Shown here: positions 26,102-33,641 of the stretch, piece by piece
Numbering within the stretch: the first letter of the stretch is position 1
How the letters are laid out: each line of letters begins with the position of its first letter
NCBI RefSeq assembly: GCF_018131075.1
Contig: NZ_JAFCLS010000020.1
Coordinates: 1 to 64,000 of the forward strand
Reading direction: 5' to 3'
Length of the DNA stretch: 64,000 nucleotides
Source of the DNA: Bradyrhizobium sp. JYMT SZCCT0428
Lineage (GTDB): Bacteria; Pseudomonadota; Alphaproteobacteria; Rhizobiales; Xanthobacteraceae
Notes under the pieces: generated by a model
What the model was told of the DNA's origin: nothing
Seen by the model: only the letters and a program-made list of their open reading frames with translations
Databases searched by the model: none
Program-made: the position numbers and the translations under genes

Positions 26102-26550
26102 CCACGCGCCGGAAGATTCGGCTTCGACTTCGCGATCGGGCTTGTCGTAGCAGCCCCGTTGGCGAATTTCGGCAATTACGATGCGACTTATGGCTCGCTC
26201 GGGGCAGCGATAGCGTTGATGGTTTGGATGTGTAGCTGCTTTACACAATCCCAAGCGCCGCGTGCGCGTGGACCGAGATCGTGCCGCAAAGCGCGTTTCG
26301 CTTAATTTCTTGCGCCCTGCGGTCCCAAATGAACTGAACGTGTGGGTTCATTCTCGCCATATCGATCGTGGCGCCGCAACAGCGTGCTCGGGCGCGAAGG
26401 CCAGCTAATGTCGACCATCGTTGTCTTGTTCGGAGCCGAACTCAACTCGGAAATAGAGCATCAGACAGCTGTCGATAGCACGGCCGGCGTCGAAAACCCG
26501 TTGGGAAGCCGAGGTGCCAAAATGGCCGATACATTGGGAATAAGCCGGTG
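26102..26550 (+). pseudogene. YihY/BrkB gene remnant with internal insertion
   Basis: Two pieces match the C-terminal part of the intact YihY protein at 7742. At about 26160-26231 the frame reads NFGNYDATYGSLGAAIALMV, and at 26408-26550 it reads TIVVLFGAELNSEIEHQT with the end GAKMADTLGISR. Between them about 170 bp of unrelated DNA interrupts the last membrane segment. The upstream two-thirds of the gene is missing. It is a truncated, interrupted paralogue. Confidence 0.7.
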
Positions 26551-27022
26551 AATGCGGCAGCCTGCCGTTCCGCTATTCAGCCGCAACACCCGTGGGATCC
26601 TTGACGAACCCCACTACGGGAAATTCCCCTTCTGCACTGTCTTGATTTTGAGCCGGGCTTCGTCCGTTCCGATCGGTAAGGCGCTTGAGCTTCGAGACAA
26701 TCCCTTCCCGTCGTCGCCGTCGCAGGAATAGGCTTGTCTGCCGTTGCACGCTGCGGGACCGGGGCCCGCCGTTGGGTTCGGCGGCGGCAACATCCATATC
26801 GTGGACGCTGGGCGCGGTTCGTCGCCATAAGGGCGAAGATGTCGCTGCCTGCCCATCGGGCACTTTCCGCTGAACTAAGTAGCGGGCGCGCCACCGTTTC
26901 ATGCTGGAGGGCCATGCTTCGGACGTCGGTTTAAGGCCGCCGAACTTTCGGCGACCTTTTCATTATCCGGACTTCAGCGACGTGACAACCTGACCCCGGT
27001 TGCCCAGCCCCACCCATCGCGA
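26551..27022. other. no gene recognised; terminator-like hairpin
   Basis: No gene called. A hairpin at 26933-26958 (12-nt arms AAGGcCGCCGAA and TTCGGCGaCCTT with one mismatch, then T-rich) could terminate plus-strand transcription. It may mark the boundary between the decayed region and the mobile element. Confidence 0.4.
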
Positions 27023-27469
27023 TTACTTAATCCTCCGCACGTTTGCTGCGGCATGCCCTGCTGTAAGCTCTTTTCCGAATTCTGCTTTCAAGGCCGGCAG
27101 CCCTATTCCTAAGACCTCAGCAATGTCGACCTCCCGGGCGCCAAGGGCGGCCATTGCCGAAACAAACCGCGGAGCGCGATTTGCCACCCCTTGGACTGAG
27201 TACATCTCCATTGCCAGTGCGCTGGCCAGGCTCCCCAAGTCGTCCGGATGCGGTTTTGACGGTCGCTGAAGCAGCCAGTGGCTCCGGGTCGCATGGGCGA
27301 GCAAATCGCCATAGTTCACGCCAAAGGAGGCAAGGATCTCGTCGAGGGGCTGGTTCGTCCCTGTATAGTAAGCATTGCCAATCTCATCCCAATTGACACT
27401 GGCGGCCCGCGGCTTGCGGCCCGCACCCTGCCTAAAACCACCGCGACCCGTGCCCTTTGATTTGGTCAC
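27023..27469 (-). CDS. phage-type DNA-binding protein (GAGRK motif)
   Basis: The 148-residue product starts MTKSKGTGRGGFRQGAGRKP, the basic GxxxGAGRKP opening seen in phage terminase small subunits and related DNA-binding proteins. The C-terminal part (GAREVDIAEVLGIGLPALKA followed by EFGKEL) looks like a helix-turn-helix of the kind that recognises a start site on phage DNA. The middle is helical and not recognised. I favour a terminase-small-like or packaging-related role but cannot prove it. It is 434 bp downstream of the RepA-like gene and on the same strand. Confidence 0.5.
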   Translation of the reverse strand: MTKSKGTGRGGFRQGAGRKPRAASVNWDEIGNAYYTGTNQPLDEILASFGVNYGDLLAHATRSHWLLQRPSKPHPDDLGSLASALAMEMYSVQGVANRAPRFVSAMAALGAREVDIAEVLGIGLPALKAEFGKELTAGHAAANVRRIK

Positions 27470-27903
27470 CGTTTTTCGACCTTTCCGTCTGATTTTAAAC
27501 TAAGAGAAGTGCCGGTAGATTGAGGGTTTCTTGTGCTTTTTACCCTTTGATTAGGCGTTTGAAGAATCCCCCGGGGGCAAAAAAATCTCCGGGTGCCGGC
27601 CCTGTCGGTGGAAACCCCATTGCCATCTCCATAAAAATGTCCCCCCCCCCGGGTACTCGGAGTTTCGTCCTCCGCCTGTTCGGTCCGCCGGGCCGACCTC
27701 TTCATTCTGTGGCCCAGCTTCAGTTTAGCCTGCTGCGGTGTGAATGAAACCAATCGGCCCAGAGGGCTCCACGTCTTCGAGAAAATGTTCATTCCGCCTC
27801 CCCCTCGTCGAAGCCGATTAGCCGAAGATGTCCGGGAGAAAACACCTTCGGCGTTCAAGGGGCTTCTTCGGAGCGACCAACACCGCTAACACCCCTCACA
27901 GCG
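27470..27903. other. no gene recognised; poly-C tract
   Basis: A minus-strand frame at 27466-27858 has a low-information translation and is not called. A run of ten C lies at 27641-27650 just before GGG, a slippage-prone tract. Confidence 0.4.
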
Positions 27904-29163
27904 CTAACAGTCCTCATCTTCGGTCTCCGTCCAAGTGTGAGGGGTGTTAGCGGTGTTGGGAGGGGTGTAGAGACCATACCCCTTCTTCTGGATTTCTCCG
28001 GCCGCAACCATCTGTCCAAGCAGGAACCGGACATTGCCGTCCTTCATTCCGGTGGCCGCGGCGATGTCTTTCGGACCCAGCGGCGAAGCCTTCGCCAGCG
28101 CGCCAAGGATGGCCTTTCGCTCGTCGGAGCGACGCACGGCAGCGGCGTCGCCGAGCACGGTCCAGAGGCCGCCCGTAAACTGCACAGCCGCTTCCTTCTC
28201 TTCCACATCGCGGCCTCTCACATACAAGGTGCGGCCGTTCTGGTCCTGGTCAAGCACTATGGTGGTGTCAGCGCAGGCGGACAGGCCGTTAGAGCCGGAC
28301 AGCGCCTCCAAAGGATCGTCAGCGCCGCCCTTTTTGGTGTGATGCAGCCCGAGCACGGCCACATTGTTCTCGGTGGCCCATTGCTGCAGAGGTGCCCACG
28401 CGCTGTAGTCATTCTCATAGGCGTTGCGCGCCATGCTGCCGGCAGGCTTGATACGCTGCAGCACGTCGATGACGACCATGGTGGGAACCGAAACGGAGGT
28501 TCTCCACCGCTCCAACTCGGGAATGAGTCCTTGATCAAGTTGGGGCGCCTCTGTGACCCACTCAAGACGGGAAAGATCTGGAACATTTTTCTCGTCGGGA
28601 AACAACGTCTTTATGCGTCCTTGAATGCGACGAGGTCCGTTCTCCATATCAATGTAGAGGACGTTGCCAGCCGCACAATCGATCGATCCCATCGCTACGC
28701 CGCCGATGGCAACCGCCACGGCCCAGTCAATAGCCAGCCACGTTTTCCCGAGCTTCTGTCGACCGGCCAGAGCTGTGAAGCCTTCATAGAGATAGCCGGG
28801 TACGATCGCCCGTAATGGCGGAAACTTGGTAGCCATAATTACATTGGTGCCGGTGCGCTGAAACATGACGCGGCGCACGGCTGCCGGTTGGCTAGGCGCG
28901 TCATCGCCGAAAGGTCCGAGGGCCTTCTGCACAGCATCGCGGCCAAATTCTTCCACATAGCCCGCCGTCTCCGCGATCCCCGAAATTTTGGCAACAACTG
29001 CGTGTTTGGCCATCAGTCCGTAGTGAACGATTTGCGCGGCTTCGGCGGCCTGGTTCTGAAGCACCAAGAGGCGATCATCCTTCGCAAGCGCAATCGTCGA
29101 TATTATCGTCGTCAACCACTGCTTCCCGTTGTCCTTTTGTCCGATGGCGAAGTTCACGTTCAT
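27904..29163 (-). CDS. RepA-like AAA ATPase (AAA_25)
   Basis: The 419-residue protein has a RecA-fold ATPase core: Walker A in AGRQKLGKTWLA (residues 133-144), LYIDMENG at about 169-176, Walker B TMVVIDVL (228-235) and the LGLHHTKKGG sensor region, then a winged-helix-like C-terminus (AILGALAKASPLGPKDIAAA, VRFLLGQMVAAGEIQKKGYG). This is the plan of RepA/AAA_25 hexameric helicases used by small plasmids and phage satellites. The N-terminal 115 residues are not recognised and are too short for a full primase. Its ATG overlaps the previous stop (ATGA). Confidence 0.8.
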   Translation of the reverse strand: MNVNFAIGQKDNGKQWLTTIISTIALAKDDRLLVLQNQAAEAAQIVHYGLMAKHAVVAKISGIAETAGYVEEFGRDAVQKALGPFGDDAPSQPAAVRRVMFQRTGTNVIMATKFPPLRAIVPGYLYEGFTALAGRQKLGKTWLAIDWAVAVAIGGVAMGSIDCAAGNVLYIDMENGPRRIQGRIKTLFPDEKNVPDLSRLEWVTEAPQLDQGLIPELERWRTSVSVPTMVVIDVLQRIKPAGSMARNAYENDYSAWAPLQQWATENNVAVLGLHHTKKGGADDPLEALSGSNGLSACADTTIVLDQDQNGRTLYVRGRDVEEKEAAVQFTGGLWTVLGDAAAVRRSDERKAILGALAKASPLGPKDIAAATGMKDGNVRFLLGQMVAAGEIQKKGYGLYTPPNTANTPHTWTETEDEDC

Positions 29164-29381
29164 GCAGAGAACCTCGCTCCGCTGAAGTCAGAAATGGCGA
29201 TACCGGCGATATTGGCCTGGGCAGGATCCTGAAATCGGCAGGTCGAAATCCAGCGCACATTCCCGGCAATGTAGCGGATAGCGTGCTCGCGGCTGCCATC
29301 CGAAGGATTCCTGATCTCGACAATGTCGACGACGGCACCCAATGCGCGGCTGATGATTTGAATGGCTGTGTCCTCGGTCAT
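29160..29381 (-). CDS. small element-encoded hypothetical protein
   Basis: ATG 29381 has a textbook GGAGG 7 bp upstream and gives 73 residues (MTEDTAIQIISRALGAVVDI, then IRYIAGNVRWISTCRFQDPA). An earlier ATG at 29408 overlaps the ParB-like stop codon as ATGA and would add nine residues. The product looks like a small alpha/beta soluble protein and is not recognised. It is coupled at both ends, to the ParB-like gene and to the RepA-like gene. Confidence 0.6.
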   Translation of the reverse strand: MTEDTAIQIISRALGAVVDIVEIRNPSDGSREHAIRYIAGNVRWISTCRFQDPAQANIAGIAISDFSGARFSA

Positions 29382-29404
29382 GGGGACACCTCCGCGCCGT
29401 CCGC

Positions 29405-30322
29405 TCATGATGCGCCCCCACGTCGTTTCAATTCGGCGCGGAGGGATGACCACGCCGTTATCACTCGATTACAAAGCTGAAATATTTCCTTATCGATCTC
29501 AGAGCCGCGAGCATCCCGAAGGCCAGCACCTTGCTCGGCTCTGCGGATCGCGTAGTCGGCAGACTTCACAAAAATGCGGCGGCGTATGGCGGCATTGGCG
29601 CCATCGACCACTTCCATGGTTACGCCTTCTTCCTCATCGACATCGTCTGCAGTGTAGAGTTGAGCGGATGGCGAGAGAGGATATGCATCGCTGGTTTCTA
29701 CAGCCGCTGCTGTGTTAGGTTTTACCGGGCGTTTGGCCTGTTGCCTGCGGCCCTTGGTGTCGATCGACGTGGAAACGGTTTCCACGTCGCCAGCGGATTC
29801 CATTTCCGTCCTGATCTTTCCGACATGTGGGTGACTTGCACCGACAGCTTTCGCGATTTGCCGGTTTGACTTCTGCGGTATTGCCTTCAACACTTTGGCA
29901 ATCAGGTCGCGCTTCTGTTCGGCGGTAAGGTGACGGCGATGGACGTTGAGGGATACGACCAGCGCGAAAGGGTCTGCCCCGTGGTCACCGCGCAGATAGC
30001 TGTTATCGATCTTCACCCAGCCAAGCACGTCTGAGTATTTGACCAACAAACGAACGTGGGGATCGGCATCGGTGCCGATATCCTCGGCCTTGATCTCAAT
30101 CCCCACCGCCTCCATCGCCGCCAAGCGATTGCGGCCGTCGAGCAACATGGGGCGAAAGTGTTTCTGTTCCTTCCAGATAACCATTGTGGCATGCAGGCCG
30201 TTCTTCTTGATGTCGTTGCCGAGCACGAGCGTTTCGTCGGCGGTCATCATCGGGAACAGATCGGCGGCCGGGTGCACCGGAAGCACGTCGCGCCAAGACA
30301 ACGCTTTCGTGACTTCCTTCAT
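29405..30322 (-). CDS. ParB/Srx-fold nuclease-domain protein
   Basis: From ATG 30322 the product is 305 residues. The N-terminal domain has the ParB pattern: LGNDIKKNGLHATMVIWKEQ followed by MLLDGRNRLAAMEAVGIEI, with DGRNR as the signature. A helix-turn-helix region follows (SNRQIAKAVGASHPHVGKI, about residues 150-175). The C-terminal third is charged and unrecognised. It has no ParA partner here, so it is more likely a regulator or nucleoid-type DNA-binding protein of the element than a partition protein. The start overlaps the 66-aa gene by ATGA. Confidence 0.7.
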   Translation of the reverse strand: MKEVTKALSWRDVLPVHPAADLFPMMTADETLVLGNDIKKNGLHATMVIWKEQKHFRPMLLDGRNRLAAMEAVGIEIKAEDIGTDADPHVRLLVKYSDVLGWVKIDNSYLRGDHGADPFALVVSLNVHRRHLTAEQKRDLIAKVLKAIPQKSNRQIAKAVGASHPHVGKIRTEMESAGDVETVSTSIDTKGRRQQAKRPVKPNTAAAVETSDAYPLSPSAQLYTADDVDEEEGVTMEVVDGANAAIRRRIFVKSADYAIRRAEQGAGLRDARGSEIDKEIFQLCNRVITAWSSLRAELKRRGGAS

Positions 30323-30519
30323 CGAGCGACCCCCCAACAAAGGGCTGCGATGGCAACGCAGGTTTCAAAAGCAAAACCGAACTGCCGGTTGAGCCGTTGC
30401 GCCTGCATGTCGACCAATGATATGTTGTTGTCGATCTCGCTTCCTGGCGTCTGATCGTTGTTCCGAAACGCTGCACCGCTAGACCCGGTGTGGCGTTTCG
30501 CCGTCTCTGGTGAGGCCAT
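30319..30519 (-). CDS. 66-residue element protein
   Basis: The frame begins 3 bp after the stop of the HTH gene and ends in an ATGA overlap with the ParB-like gene. The product (MASPETAKRHTGSSGAAFRN, then SLVDMQAQRLNRQFGFAFET and CVAIAALCWGVAR) has a polar start and a short hydrophobic end. No family is recognised. The call rests mainly on the tight position within the operon. Confidence 0.5.
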   Translation of the reverse strand: MASPETAKRHTGSSGAAFRNNDQTPGSEIDNNISLVDMQAQRLNRQFGFAFETCVAIAALCWGVAR

Positions 30520-30522
30520 TGA

Positions 30523-30720
30523 TCACGCGGCCTCGAGATTGGAACAGTACTTCCGCAATGTGGACTTACGACCGGTCCACCGAACCCCGACCTTAAAGAG
30601 CGGGAGCAACTTTTTCTCAGCCAAGTAGTAAACCCGGCGCTCCGAATAACCAGTGAACGCGGCTATCTCTGGCACCCCGTCAAGAAGATCATCGGCCAAA
30701 TCAGGCTGGCTATTGTCCAT
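30523..30720 (-). CDS. small helix-turn-helix protein (AlpA/excisionase-like)
   Basis: From ATG 30720 the product is 65 residues. VPEIAAFTGYSERRVYYLAE is a winged or MerR-like helix-turn-helix, followed by KKLLPLFKVGVRW and a basic end (TGRKSTLRKYCSNLEAA), the common layout of AlpA/Xis-type recombination directionality factors and regulators. It is the first gene of the leftward operon and faces the MerR-like gene across the repeat-bearing control region. The GTG at 30753 is a possible longer start. Confidence 0.65.
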   Translation of the reverse strand: MDNSQPDLADDLLDGVPEIAAFTGYSERRVYYLAEKKLLPLFKVGVRWTGRKSTLRKYCSNLEAA

Positions 30721-30760
30721 AGTCTTCGTTCCTTTGCCCCTCTGTTGATCCACCTACCGC

Positions 30761-30847
30761 GAACGTTTCCTAGGAGGGGTCTGGAAAACGTTCTCACTGT
30801 AGTTACGACCGCTCGCTGCCGTTGACAAGGGGTCTGGAAAACGTTCT
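30761..30847. repeat. operator-like repeats in the divergent control region
   Basis: The 19-bp sequence GGGGTCTGGAAAACGTTCT occurs at 30776-30794 and again at 30829-30847, 53 bp apart. An inverted near-copy of its core (GAACGTTTCC) lies at 30761-30770. The second direct repeat fills the spacer of the promoter at 30822-30850. The arrangement suggests cooperative binding by an element-encoded repressor. Confidence 0.7.
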
Positions 30848-30850
30848 ACT
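30822..30850 (+). promoter_or_regulatory. sigma-70-type promoter for the regulator/integrase pair
   Basis: TTGACA at 30822-30827 is followed after 17 bp by TCTACT at 30845-30850 (four of six consensus bases). The repeat in its spacer implies negative control. Confidence 0.5.
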
Positions 30851-30881
30851 GTTATCGACAGGTGACGGGGGTTAGCGCGTG

Positions 30882-31352
30882 ATGGCAGGTCTTACGGTTC
30901 GTGAACTGGCCGAACGGATCGCGTCTAAGGACGACAGCCTCTCGACTATTACCGAGCGGATCCGTCACTGGACCGATGAAGACATGCTCACTGTAATAGG
31001 CGACAAGAATCCCGGCACCGGGAAGAAGCGTCTCTACGACCCCAAAAAAGCATTGGTCGAAGCGCTAATTCTCACGATTATGTCTGAAGCGGTTGGACAC
31101 GCTGTAACGACCCCCGCCTTCATCAAAGTTTTCGGGACTGCCCGCAAAGATGAGGATTTTGCGCTCCATTCCGCAAAGGGTCCGGGAGAGCGATTTCTTG
31201 TAGTTGCACACGACCGGCAACGGGGCGCGTCGATCGGTCCCGAATGGGGGGAAAACCTTCTCCCCAGCCTCGCGGTCTCAAAGTTCGAAGCGCACGTCGT
31301 CTTGGACCTATGGAAAGTACACCAGCGCGCCGGAGTACTGAAAGATGGCTAA
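30882..31352 (+). CDS. MerR-like winged-helix regulator
   Basis: From ATG 30882 the product is 156 residues (GTG 30879 would add one). TVRELAERIASKDDSLSTIT with ERIRHWTDEDMLTVIG and KKRLYDPKKALVEALILTIM form a MerR-like helix-turn-helix with wing (residues about 3-70). The C-terminal part (GERFLVVAHDRQRG, FEAHVVLDLWKVHQ) is not a known ligand domain. It is coupled to the integrase by an 8-bp overlap (ATGGCTAA). It is the best candidate for the protein that binds the 19-bp repeats upstream. Confidence 0.65.
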   Translation: MAGLTVRELAERIASKDDSLSTITERIRHWTDEDMLTVIGDKNPGTGKKRLYDPKKALVEALILTIMSEAVGHAVTTPAFIKVFGTARKDEDFALHSAKGPGERFLVVAHDRQRGASIGPEWGENLLPSLAVSKFEAHVVLDLWKVHQRAGVLKDG

Positions 31353-32463
31353 CATCCGCAAACGCTCCCTGCCCTCTGGGCTTATACGCTGGGAAGTCGC
31401 CTACATGGACGGTGGTGGCCAACGGCGCGCGAAACTGTTCGGCACGAAGGGTGCCGCTCAGGCTTGGCTTGTCGAAGCGCAGCATGACATTAAGCGCGGC
31501 CTTCACACAGCCGCCAGCGTGTCGCCGACGGTCAAGGAGGCCGCGGCTCTGTGGATCAAGCGATGTCAGGAGAAGGAACTCGAGCGATCCACCGTTCGCA
31601 GTTATGAAGAGCACGTCGACCTGCACTTGGTGCCGTTGATCGGGTTAAAAAAGTTGGCCGACTTAACGATGCCAGGGGTGAGCGAATTCGCCGATCGCCT
31701 TCGCGAAGTTGGTCGCTCGCCCGAGATGGTGCGCCGGGTGGTGCGGTCGCTTGGTGCGATCTTTCGCGAGGCCCGCCGGCGCGGTCTGGCTGCTACCGAT
31801 CCGACCGCCGGGCTCGACCTCAATCTGTCCACACGCGAAGACCCCCGGGTGGTGATCCCGGCCAAAGCCGAACTGCAGGCAATCATCGCTACTGCGGCAG
31901 GACGCTGGCGCCCTCTAATCCTAACCGCCATTTTCTGCGGCCTCCGTGGCAGCGAACTCCGCGGCCTCCGCTGGTCCGACGTTGGCTTCAATAGCGCTCA
32001 GATACACGTCAACCAGCGCGCAGACGCCTTCCATAAGATCGGTCGACTAAAGTCGAGGGCCGCCTACCGGTCGATCCCATGCAACCCGATGGTGCTCAAT
32101 GCCCTCCGGGAATGGAAGCTGGTCTGCCCCAAGGGTGATCAGGACCTTGTCTTCCCCACCGGTGCGGGGAAGGTCGAAAGCCATTCCAACATCGTCCAGC
32201 GCGGCTTTGAGCCCGTCCAGATCGCCGCCGGGGTCGTTGAGATCCGGGATGGGGTTCCAGTCGCGAAATACGGCCTTCACACCCTCCGCCACGCCTGCGC
32301 CAGCCTATGGATTGAGCAGGGCCACAACCCCAAGCAGATCCAGAATCTCATGGGCCACAGCACCATCCAGATGGTTTTCGATACCTACGGCCATCTTTTC
32401 GCCGACCTCGCCGCTGATCAGAAGGCAGCCGAAGAAATCATGGTACGGTTGCTGGAGAAATAG
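31345..32463 (+). CDS. tyrosine recombinase / integrase
   Basis: The 372-residue protein has an N-terminal arm-type DNA-binding region, a SAM-like core-binding domain (about residues 60-150) and a catalytic domain with all expected residues: Arg201 (GLRGSELRGLRW), Lys236 (RLKSRAAYRSIP), His312 and Arg315 (LHTLRHACAS), His338 (LMGHST) and Tyr348 (FDTYGHLF). It should cut and join attP/attB. The gene reads toward the tRNA-Arg fragment that begins about 60 bp after its stop, the usual place for its target site. Confidence 0.95.
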   Translation: MANIRKRSLPSGLIRWEVAYMDGGGQRRAKLFGTKGAAQAWLVEAQHDIKRGLHTAASVSPTVKEAAALWIKRCQEKELERSTVRSYEEHVDLHLVPLIGLKKLADLTMPGVSEFADRLREVGRSPEMVRRVVRSLGAIFREARRRGLAATDPTAGLDLNLSTREDPRVVIPAKAELQAIIATAAGRWRPLILTAIFCGLRGSELRGLRWSDVGFNSAQIHVNQRADAFHKIGRLKSRAAYRSIPCNPMVLNALREWKLVCPKGDQDLVFPTGAGKVESHSNIVQRGFEPVQIAAGVVEIRDGVPVAKYGLHTLRHACASLWIEQGHNPKQIQNLMGHSTIQMVFDTYGHLFADLAADQKAAEEIMVRLLEK

Positions 32464-32521
32464 TTCCAACGGCACGGTGACAGCACTGAACCGCTAAGCT
32501 ATTGATATACCTAAGGGCGCC

Positions 32522-32571
32522 TAGGATTTCGATTCCGAGGGTCGGGAGTTCGAATCTCTCCGAGTGCGCCA
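32522..32571 (+). other. 3' half of tRNA-Arg(UCG), probable attR
   Basis: The stretch reads as a tRNA from the anticodon arm to CCA: loop TTTCGAT (anticodon TCG), 3' anticodon strand TCCGA, variable GGGTC, T-arm GGGAG-TTCGAAT-CTCTC, acceptor strand CGAGTGC, discriminator G, CCA. No matching 5' half is present: the upstream 60 bp fails to form the D-arm and acceptor stem. This is the signature of an integration site copy, so the intact tRNA should lie at the other end of the integrated element. Confidence 0.8.
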
Positions 32572-32620
32572 TTTCGGCGCAAGACCGGGTCGGCAAACCA
32601 CGCATTCGAGAGCGATTGAT

Positions 32621-33019
32621 ATGAGAAAGATGATCCTGGCGCTGGCGATCCTGTATCCGGCCGCAGCCTTTGCTCAGGGAACGGCCACGCCCGCCCCCGC
32701 GACGCCGGCCCCTCCTCCGACCGTTGGCGGCAAACCGCTGGTGCAGGTCGGGTCGAAAAAACCTCCAGCCGAGAAGAAGTCGGCAAAGGCGGCGCCCGCC
32801 AAGCCCCTGTCCATCGCGCAGAAGCTGCAAGCCTGTCAGGATATCGACGACGCGACGAAGGAACGCCTGACCTGCTACGACGCCGTCTATGCGCCGCAGC
32901 CGAAACCCAAGCCGGCGGCCGCCAAGAGCGCCAGTGAATGCCGGTTCGTGAAGGAGGAAGACGAGCGGCTGACCTGCTTCAACCGTTTTGTCGACAAAAT
33001 CCCGCAGTTGCCGCGGTAA
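32621..33019 (+). CDS. small secreted protein with paired Cys motifs
   Basis: From ATG 32621 the product is 132 residues: a signal peptide (MRKMILALAILYPAAAFA), a Pro/Ala/Lys-rich linker and two short repeats with paired cysteines (LQACQDIDDATKERLTCYDA and ECRFVKEEDERLTCFNRFV). The repeat of C-x10-14-LTC suggests two small disulfide hairpins in the periplasm. Function unknown. First gene of the core side. Confidence 0.7.
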   Translation: MRKMILALAILYPAAAFAQGTATPAPATPAPPPTVGGKPLVQVGSKKPPAEKKSAKAAPAKPLSIAQKLQACQDIDDATKERLTCYDAVYAPQPKPKPAAAKSASECRFVKEEDERLTCFNRFVDKIPQLPR

Positions 33020-33074
33020 CCGTCAAAACCGCCCGGCTGCGGGCGGCGCATGACGGAAGCGGCGGATGGGACCC

Positions 33075-33512
33075 TTACCAAGTGTTGTTCCCGAAGAAGC
33101 CAAAGCCAAAGTGCTGCTGCTGGGCGACGCGCATCGGCGACGGGTGAACCGAGCGAGCCTTGGCGACCTTGCGCTTGCGCGGAGCCTGCGGCTCAACCTT
33201 CTTGGCTTCAGCCGGTACGAACTGGGCAAAGGTGTCACGCACCCGGGCCTGGGCGTTGAGGTCGGCAATCGGCGCAGCCGGAGCCGCCGCAACCTGGGTC
33301 GTCGCAGCCGGCGGAACAATGGTGGGAAGGCTCATGTCATAAACCACGCGTTCCGGCGGTTTCTGGTCGGAACGGATCCGCACCACGGTCTTGTCGATCG
33401 AGCCTGTCGAATTGCTGGCCACGGCGACCTGTTGCGGGGCAAAGGCATCAAGCGCGAACAACAGCGCGAGCAGCGCTGCGCCGACAATCAGGAAATAACG
33501 CGCTACGGGCAT
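33075..33512 (-). CDS. membrane-anchored hypothetical protein
   Basis: From ATG 33512 the product is 145 residues with an uncleaved N-terminal membrane helix (YFLIVGAALLALLFALDAFA), a periplasmic region (SIDKTVVRIRSDQKPPERVV), an Ala/Pro linker, a Lys/Arg-rich stretch (APRKRKVAKARSVHPSPMR) and an aromatic end (QQQHFGFGFFGNNTW). No known domain. The frame from 33548 adds twelve residues without support. Confidence 0.65.
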   Translation of the reverse strand: MPVARYFLIVGAALLALLFALDAFAPQQVAVASNSTGSIDKTVVRIRSDQKPPERVVYDMSLPTIVPPAATTQVAAAPAAPIADLNAQARVRDTFAQFVPAEAKKVEPQAPRKRKVAKARSVHPSPMRVAQQQHFGFGFFGNNTW

Positions 33513-33641
33513 TGACGTCGCTCCCCCCGCACCATTCGCGCGGTTCATTTCGGCTAACTGGAGATATGATGATTAGTTCCTGGGGCATCCCCAAGGTTCA
33601 ACGGCGGCGATCACATTTTCGGGTTCGCAACTGGGTTCGGG

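Larger units (their letters stand above)
27023..32571. mobile_element. integrase module of a genomic island or phage-satellite-like element
   Basis: This block holds an integrase next to a partial tRNA, a divergent regulator pair, a replication-type ATPase, a ParB-like protein and a GAGRK phage-type protein, with tight ATGA-type overlaps and no metabolic genes. The right edge is the end of the tRNA-Arg fragment at 32571. The left edge is not defined: no intact tRNA-Arg was found in 1-27,000, so the integrated unit may reach beyond the window. The given left coordinate is only the last phage-like gene. Confidence 0.65.

Noticed and set aside
32483..32571. Complete tRNA-Arg gene
   Set aside because: GCACT at 32483 looks like a tRNA start, but the next bases do not pair in the acceptor stem, no D-arm forms and the spacing to the anticodon is about 13 bases too long.
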